Source of the DNA: Haliotis asinina | Taxonomy: Eukaryota > Mollusca > Gastropoda > Lepetellida > Haliotidae | Length of the DNA: 64,000 nt | Assembly (NCBI RefSeq): GCF_037392515.1 | Contig: NC_090291.1 | Coordinates: forward strand, 627,501 to 691,500 | Reading direction: 5' to 3' | Shown: in pieces, positions 36,701-45,700 of the stretch | Layout of the letters: each line of letters begins with the position of its first letter | Position numbering within the stretch: the stretch's first letter is position 1 | Position numbers and translations under genes: made by a program | Notes under the pieces: generated by a model | The model's input: the letters and a program-made list of their open reading frames with translations, nothing else | The model's database searches: none | Told to the model about the DNA's origin: nothing

Positions 36701-39700
36701 AACAATCGTCGATGTAAGGATCGAAGTCTATCCCCCGGAGGTGCAGAAACCGGGTGACAGGCAGAGTGACCCGAGTGAAAAGCCACGGGGCCGTAGAAAT
36801 TCCAAACGGCAGCACTCGCCACTGGTAGTGTACTCCGTTGAATATGAAACGCAGGAATTTCCTGTGGCGTGGGAATACAGGAACGTGCAGGTAAGCATCC
36901 TGTAAATCTAGGCTGGCCATCCAAGCTCCGGGTGACAACTTGGCTCGGATCTGATCCAGTGACGTCATTCGGAAATGCGGGGGCTCGGCTAAATACAGGT
37001 TGTTGAAAGACGCCATGTTGTGAATCATCCGCATTTTGGTGGAACCTTTCTTGGGTATCAGGAAGATGGGTGAATAGAACCCCGGGGAGTGATGGGGTTC
37101 TGACACTATCTCTATAGCATGTTTTGTTAATAAAATGTTGATGTTTTCTAGTATAAGTACCTGTTGATCTATTGAGTACACTCGTGACAGGGGAGTGGTA
37201 GTCAACGGCGGAGCTCTGGCTAGTGGTAGCTTGTAGCCGACTCTCAGGATCTTGCAAACAAACGGGTCTTCCAGGAATGTCCAGTTGGCCCAGAAGATCC
37301 CTAGTCTCCCACCTACAGGGGTCGGATGAACTGGTACGACTGGGGGTGGGAGGTCCCAGTCGTAGTAGTCCATGGCTTCAGCGGCCGGAGTAGGGACGCT
37401 TGCCCCTACCTCGACCGGACGTAGCTGGGGCATCCCTGCAGCGTTCTTGCGGCTTGCGCTGGACATCTGAGTCCTTGGTACGACCTCGTCCCCTCCCAAA
37501 CGAGGAACGGATAGACTCTCTCCTGGGTACATATCTTTTCTTGGCATTACCCCTGGCTCGGCCACGAAATGCAGAGCCCAAGGCCTCGAAAGTTGACAGC
37601 GCCACTTCCGTGTTAGTAAGTTCGGCATGTTGTTTATACACCGTCGGTATCTTTTCATCAAAGAGGAACTTAGACGTAAATGGTGCACGAAGTAGTTGAC
37701 GTTTAAATTCCTCTTGCCAAGAACAAGCATCTAAAAATCCAGATCGGCGCATAGTTGTAGTCATGGCTAGCGCCGCGCGTAAATGTCCAAGTAGGTCATG
37801 GAGTACTCTGCCTTGCCAAGCAAAAATGGTAGTTAAATGATCCACCCTCGAGGCATTATCCTCTGACAAATCCAAGGCTGCAGCGGAGGTGGCTGACGCA
37901 AGCGCCGAGATAGGTTTGAGCATACGTTTCAGTTCTGTATCAATAGCTGCTAGCTTTGAATCCTGAACTCTGTAAGATGACGGAGTTGAGCTTGACAACC
38001 TCTTAATTGAATCGTCTAGCACCGCCCCGTTGTCGGCAAAATCCAGACTGTGTACTTTATAATCTGATTTCTTAGACTTCGACGCTTTGATGGTTGGATT
38101 TAAGGATAACTTCGCAAAGTCCGAGTCTAACAAAGCAACCGCATCCGCCACCATAGGGTGTGGTGGAATAAGTAACTCAGGAGACAAGTGAATCGACGCC
38201 GGGTTGCTTGAATCCGAAGAAGGGGAAGGACAGTCCGGTAATCTGTCGGCAATCCACTCAAAGACAGCAGTTAAGGGAAGATAGGTGCCATCACTATCAC
38301 CAACATTGCCAGGTTCCTCCTCATAGTCTGGACAAAAGAACTGTTCCTCGTGATCCTCCCAGGAAATAGAGGTTGATTCTCGTCGCTGACTCGAGTTGGA
38401 AGCAGAGTTCTTAGTGTTAAATTCCTTGCAGGAAGTCCGCAGTGGTTCCGGCGATCGCGAACGCTGGGATCTAGAGAGACGTCGTGGTGATCTTGACCGA
38501 GATCGCACTCTACGTCTGCTTCTGGTACGTGAGTCTTCCTCTAAGGAGCGCCTTGGAGAGCGGGAAACAGACCGGGAGCGCCGGCGTCTGCTACGGTGTG
38601 GAGAACGAGAGCGCCGACCCTTCGGGGACCTAGAACGAGATCTGCGCCGGGAGCGCTCAGCCTCTAAACGACGAGCGCGCTCTTCATCCAACTGGCGCTG
38701 TAACATTTCTTCTTTAGTCAGCGTATGAGACACTCTGGGGATTCGATAAGAAGTAGTTATAGGAGCAAGGTCCGGCAACAACATTGGCGCTGGCGTTGGT
38801 ACAGGCGCTGGCGTCAGAATAGGCGCTGGCGTCGGAATAAGCGCTGACGAAAACACCGGTGCTGATGTAAACAAAGGCGCCGGGACAGGCAGTGGCGCCG
38901 GGACAGGCAGAGGCGCTGGTACAGGCAACGGCGCTGGCGTAAGTCTAGGCGCTGTCGTTGGTAAAGGTGTAGACAACGAGGTAGGGAGTACAGCAGCGCC
39001 CGGTGTCAAGAGAGATCGCAGAAGCTTCTGAACTTCAGGATGGGATAAGGCATCCGGGTGAGATAAATCTACAAAGGCGTCCGAACGCGTAGGCTCTGGA
39101 GAGGAGCGTGCCGGCGTAATAGATGAGCGCCCCACACTAGGCGTTGATACTGGTACTGAAGGCGGTGGTAGATCCTGGTCGTCAGGTAAGGATCCAAAGG
39201 AAGACGCTGGCGACGACATTCTTCTCTTACGTTGCGTAAAGCGTTTCCTCCGAACCGCCAAAAAGGTCTTGAAATCGGCGAGAGATAACGCTTGACAGTG
39301 TAGGCACCGATTATCGATGGAGCAAACAGCGGACGCACAATCCGGACACCAGGGATGTGGGTCCTTGGCTGACTTCTGCCCCTTGCAGACAGTACAATAG
39401 TGTCGAGTCATACACAGAAACTGTAACAGACAAGAAACCAAGACTTGACGACATGTTGATACAATACTAGGAGAAAAACCCCCTACATAAAAATGTAGAA
39501 AGTAGTTGCACCCCTACGTAAAAAATAGACACACCCGTAAGTGCGGGGCAGCGAAAAAACAACAACCACAATGGCTGCCTTCGCTACGCTGAAATTCATG
39601 GCAGAAAAAGGTATGATAAATACCGAAAACACAAGTGAAAATGACCAAGCATGGGCAGAAACATGACGGGCAAACAACCAACAAGATGAATTACCCCCAT

Positions 39701-42700
39701 GGACGTCATACCGTTCTCACCTACGACACGGACAAGCCATGCCTGAGTGAGAAAAGAACAACACGAGGTAGCAAGGTAAGCACATTAAATGCTTGTATGA
39801 CTTGACTTTGATACATAATGAGGGGATACAAACCATACCTACCAAGGAGTAGCAACTTTATTGAAACTACACACAGTAGGAAAAAACTGAAAACCAACAC
39901 GTCCGTTCGCACGAACGCTAAAGGTAAAAGTGAATTTTGGATTCTGCGCTCTCGCGCGAGTGGAGAGATCACGTCACTTCCGTGACTACATTCGTAGATT
40001 ACATGAGGTAGCCATCGAGGGGATGGCGAATCAACGACTGTCTGATCTCGTTTAGCGAAGCTAGAGGTAATATGCATAAGACCTATGGTAAGGTAAGTTA
40101 AAATAACAGTTTTTGTATGACAGTGTAAATGGGGCAAGATTGACGTGCAAGGTCCGTGAGTGGATGGGGTCAACGTGTGTGTGCGTGCGTGTATGCATGC
40201 GTGTAATATCATTATTTATGTATTTTATTTGTTTTAGCCGTCTGATTGTTGAAGGAATGGAGGGGTGTCATGCAATAAGGTATTATGTTCAGTAGCTGTG
40301 TGTGCTTGAGGGTTGTTTGTGCCACTGTGTGTTGTCTACAGGTGTGCTATTTTAATATCATCATTGTTTTTGTCCTTGTGTTATTGTGTCTCATATGCCT
40401 AAAGAGGCCGGACTCTGTACCACGGTGTGACACGTTGTAATAAAGAATTTTCTTCTTCAGAATTAGAATCAGCAACTTTACCCATCAAGCATAAAACATG
40501 CTTATTGTTTTGAATGCTATTATAAACAAATACCTCACAAACCGTGTATTTTACAAGATGATTTGTACGACAAAACAAATTGAAGCTAACTATTATGGAT
40601 ACATAGAAAAGGTACAAACTACATACCTGAAATTATTTTGAAATGTTTGCAAGTGTGCATCAAATGAGGCGAAATTGAGTGGGTGTGGCAGATATGTGCA
40701 CATTTCTACTCAAATACATGTATGAGTTACCATAAGAATGGAATCATACCGCCATCACCACCAGTGTTATTTTTTCCTCAAAAACAACTTGATGAAGATG
40801 GCAAACATACATGGGTTTCAGAAGTGTGTCACCTACTTTTCACAACTGTTTTTCCAAATGTGTAGATAGAGCAAGATGCAGGAAAAATACAAATGTTTAG
40901 CAGCACTTTTGCACAAAGAATCCATGATATATATTCCCAAGTTTGGCATGACTCTCCTTGTACATCCGCACTGTTAAAGAATTATGCGACTTTCAAAACA
41001 TTATTACAGTCTGGAATATACCTTCCAGCACTAAGTGATAACAACTCGTACATTCTGTAAATTATGTATTGCACTGCATTTGTTTAAAGTTTACCTACTG
41101 AGAAAAAAAAGAAACATTGTTACAAATGAAAACATACCTGCATGTACTATACATGTATATGTATGCATGTGGTAATCTAGGAGTTCTCCAAGATGCATAC
41201 CATGTATTATTTGTTTTGTGAAAGTGATGCGGATCTCCGAACAAAACACTTACATAGCATCACTTTCCAAAGTCTATTCTGTTCTTGGTACAAAAAGTAC
41301 CAAAACCATAACTTATGTTGCAATTTTCATAAAACATGTGTTTTCCTTTTCATGCAGATGTACATACATTCCTCCTGTCACGTGTTATGGCTATGTCGTC
41401 ACAATCAGTTGTACTTTGGGTCACATGGCCAAAATATTGAATGTCCTGCTGATCGTGATGTGAAATCAGCTCGTACTGGTACAGTCTAAGATCCATGGTC
41501 ACTGTCAAGTTGTCAAACATAACAAACAGGAGGCCACCGTCAACAGTCACATTTGACGTCATGTTATGTGATACTGCCTCTGCTCATTACCTGTCGGGCG
41601 TTTCCATAAAGGGCAGAAATCTGAGGTCATTTTTCATGTTTTTATTGTGATTTTTTGTGAAATTCTGATAACAGAAAGTGACTTTTAGGATGTGTTTTTC
41701 CATAAATCAAAAAATAGTTTTACGTTATATTCTCCTTTAAGACAACCAAGCTTTATAACCTGATATATTCACTTTTTGCAGGGCTCCAGAGAAGGTTCGT
41801 ATCGGCGTATGTATAGATAATATGCACAATACAGTAGGAAATACTTTAGAAAACATAGCACATACACAACACAGCAATGGTGTATGGTCTTAGAGTCATT
41901 TACAGACATATTTATCGGAAAAAGTATTGTTTTATTGTTTACTGACAAGAGTAGCAATGTTGTGGTGCATACATGAAATGAAACACAAGATTAATGCTAC
42001 ATGATTAAATTCCATTCAGTACTACATATGTGCCCTTGAGCTCTTCCAGTACTCTTGTATTGAAAACATAAGGAGCATGTACTTCTGACATTGAAAACTT
42101 ATCTGGAGCCCTGCCTTCATGATAAGGCAATCTCGTTTGTCTAACCTGATACACTCACTTCTCAGGTTGGAGCAGCCCATCTGTTTGCCCAGGATGAAGA
42201 CAACAGAGTTGTGTCTGTACTTGCCACAAGGGTGGCATGGAACTGAGGATGGCTTGTTGATGACGATCAAGTCATCATTCTCTGCAATTACCTCAATGGG
42301 ACAGCCAACCACAGGGTTCTCATGTCTAGAAGGGAAGTATCAGTATATGTGATATCAGAACATTCACTGGATTAAGGCATACAACTACTGACAAAATACT
42401 TCTGTCGATAGAAATCGAGGTCTTAAAATGTGTGCCAGTGAACTGCAGGTTAAGTAGATTTCTTTGAGTTCCCTCCCTTTGCAAACATCAGTTTCTGTGT
42501 GTCTTCCTGTTCATGTGTTGTAGGATGTGTCCATGGAAACAAGCATGATTTATGTGGTCTTCATGAGTCTGATGTCACTGATTTAACATCAGAAATGTCA
42601 GATAAGGCTGTATTTAAGGATACAAATGAGGATACATGACCTATAGTCTTGATATTAACAACTTCATGGTCTGGATACTATCATATACAGACAGACTTAC

Positions 42701-45700
42701 AATACCATACTCATAATCTGGATATAACCCTGTATCTAGAACTTGTATACTATAAGGGTAATACTATTTTTCAGGGCATTATCATTTGCAGAAGCCCGAG
42801 GTCTTTCATTAACTGCCCAACGAAGGAGGGCATTTGAAAAGACCAAGGGTTTCTGCAAATGATAATGCCCTGAAAAATAGCGTTACCGTTATTATAGCTA
42901 AAATGAATAGAATTTTCAATAAAATAAGAAAAAAAACAGTGGGATCGGTTTAGAGGCATTTACTGCCATCAACAAAATGACGGAGGTCACTGACACACAT
43001 TTTACAAATATAGCCACGTCATAGAACAATACAAATGACGTCACTATTGAGAGTGGGTGATTGAACTTCAACAGCTGAGCTACTTATGATGTCACCTAAC
43101 AACGAGCTTGATAATGGCCCATTGTCAAGCATTTTGCGGGCATTAGCAAGTTACAGTGGCCCGCTCATTTCTGATAATGTGCGGTCGTCTTAATGATAAT
43201 TCTATAATTCCATATACAGACAGACTGTACAATACCATACTCATAATCCACATATAACCCTTTATCATTGAAAGCTGTGTTCCACAGGAGATATCACTTG
43301 TGGCAGATCAGATGATATCTCCTAAGAAACATCGGTTTGACAGTACATTTTGCACAATGCCCTGACAATGCTATACGTCATGACCTTGATGACGTCATAA
43401 TGCTATGACATCATAGCACTGAAAATCTAATGCCAGTGCTGTGTTCAGAGATGTACATTTTTCAATGAAAACTAATGAAGAATGATTTTGGATGTTAAAT
43501 AGAATCTCACCATCGTGTCTACTGATTATATCAACAATCATTGATAAAGGTAAACATTTCCTTGGCAAGCCTTGGATATATTTGGTAGTAGTAGACACTT
43601 GGGCGAGATTCTCTATGTATCTAGAGCTTGTATACTGCCATATACAGGGATACTGTGCAATACCATACTCATAATCTGGATATAACCCTGTATAGTGAAC
43701 CTGGATACTGCCATATACAGAGAGACGTATAACACATGTACCAGACGTTTAATAGTTTAATACCATACTCATAATATGGATATAACCCAGAGACGTATAA
43801 TAGTTTAATACCATACTCATAATATGGATATAACCCTGTATCGTGAACCTGGATACTGCCATATACAGAGAGACATATAATAGTTTAATGCAATACTCAT
43901 AATCTGGATATAACTTCGTATAGTGAACCTGGATACTGCCATATACAAAGAGACGTATAATAGTTTAATACCATACTCATAATCTGGATATAACCCTGTA
44001 TAGTGAACCTGGATACTGCCATATACAGAGAGACATATAAAAGTTTAATGCCATACTCATAATCTGGATATAACTTCGCATAGTGAACCTGGATATTGCC
44101 ATATACACAGAGACGTATAACACATGTACCAGACGTTTAATAGTTTAATACCATACTCATAATTTGGATATAACCCAGAGACGTATAATAGTTTAATACC
44201 ATCCTCATAATATGGATATAGCCCTGTATAGTGAACCTGGATACTGCCATATACAGAGAGACATATAATAGTTTAATGCCATACTCATAATCTGGATACA
44301 ACTTCGTATAGAGAACCTGGATACTGCCATATACAGAGAGACATATAATAGTTTAATGCCATACTCATAATCTGGATATAACTTCGTATAGTGAACCTGG
44401 ATACTGCCATATACACAGAGACGTATAATAGTTTAATACCATACTCATAATCTGGATATAACCCTGTATAGTGAACATGGATACTGCCATATACACAGAG
44501 ACGTATAATAGTTTAATACCATACTCATAATCTGGATATAACCCGGTATAGAGAACCTGGATACTGCCATATACAGAGAGACATATAATAGTTTAATGCC
44601 ATACTCATAATCTGGATATAACTTCGTATAGTGAACCTGGATACTGCCATATACAGAGAGACGTATAACACATGTACCAGACGTTCAATAGTTTAATACC
44701 ATACTCATAATATGGATATAACCCAGAGACGTATAATAGTTTAATACCATACTCATAATATGGATATAACCTTGTATAGTGAACCTGGATACTGCCATAT
44801 ACAGAGAGACATATAATAGTTTAATGCCATACTCATAATCTGGATATAACTTCGTATAGTGAACCTGGATACTGCCATATACAGAGAGACGTATAACACA
44901 TGTACCAGACGTTTAATAGTTTAATGTCATACTCATACTCTGGATATAACCTTGTATAGTGAACCTGGATACTGCCATATACACAGAGATGTATAACACA
45001 TGTACCAGACGTTTAATAGTTTAATGTCATACTCATACTCTGGATATAACCTTGTATAGTGAACCTGGATACTGCCATATACACAGAGACGTATAATAGT
45101 TTAATGCCATACTCATAATCTGGATATAACTTCGTATAGTGAACCTGGATACTGCCATATACACAGAGACGTATAATAGTTTAATACCATACTCATAATC
45201 TGGATATAACCCTGTATAGTGAACCTGGATACTGCCATATACAGAGAGACATATAATAGTTTAATGCCATACTCAAAATTTGGATATAACTTCGTATAGT
45301 GAACCTGGATACTGCCATATACAAAGAGACGTATAATAGTTTAATACCATACTCATAATCTGGATATAACCCTGTATAGTGAACCTGGATACTGCCATAT
45401 ACAGAGAGACGTATAACACATGTACCAGACGTTTAATAGTTTAATGCCATACTCATACTCTGGATATAACCTTGTATAGTGAACCTGGATACTGCAATAT
45501 ACAGAGAGACGTATAACACATGTACCAGACGTATAATAGTTTAATGCCATACTCATACTCCGGATATAACCTTGTATAGTGAACCTGGATACTGCCATAT
45601 ACAGAGAGACGTATAACACATGTACCAGACGTTTAATAGTTTAATGCCATACTCATAATCTGGATATAACCTTGTATAGTGAACCTGGATACTGCCATAT

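Larger units (their letters stand above)
33838..40097 (-). mobile_element. DIRS-like tyrosine-recombinase retrotransposon, apparently intact
   Basis: About 6.3 kb with inverted terminal repeats of about 175 bp (33838-34012 and 39923-40097). On the minus strand it carries three long ORFs: gag-like, RT/RNase H, and tyrosine recombinase. There is no DDE integrase and no LTR pair. That combination defines DIRS-type elements, which integrate a circular DNA intermediate by site-specific recombination without target duplication. No stop or frameshift was seen in the three ORFs, so the copy is young. It sits in the 9.6-kb intron of the pseudouridine synthase gene in the same orientation. Confidence 0.9.

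Noticed and set aside
36148..37257. 369-residue minus-strand ORF
   Set aside because: It is a shadow frame of the DIRS reverse transcriptase, with no domain of its own.
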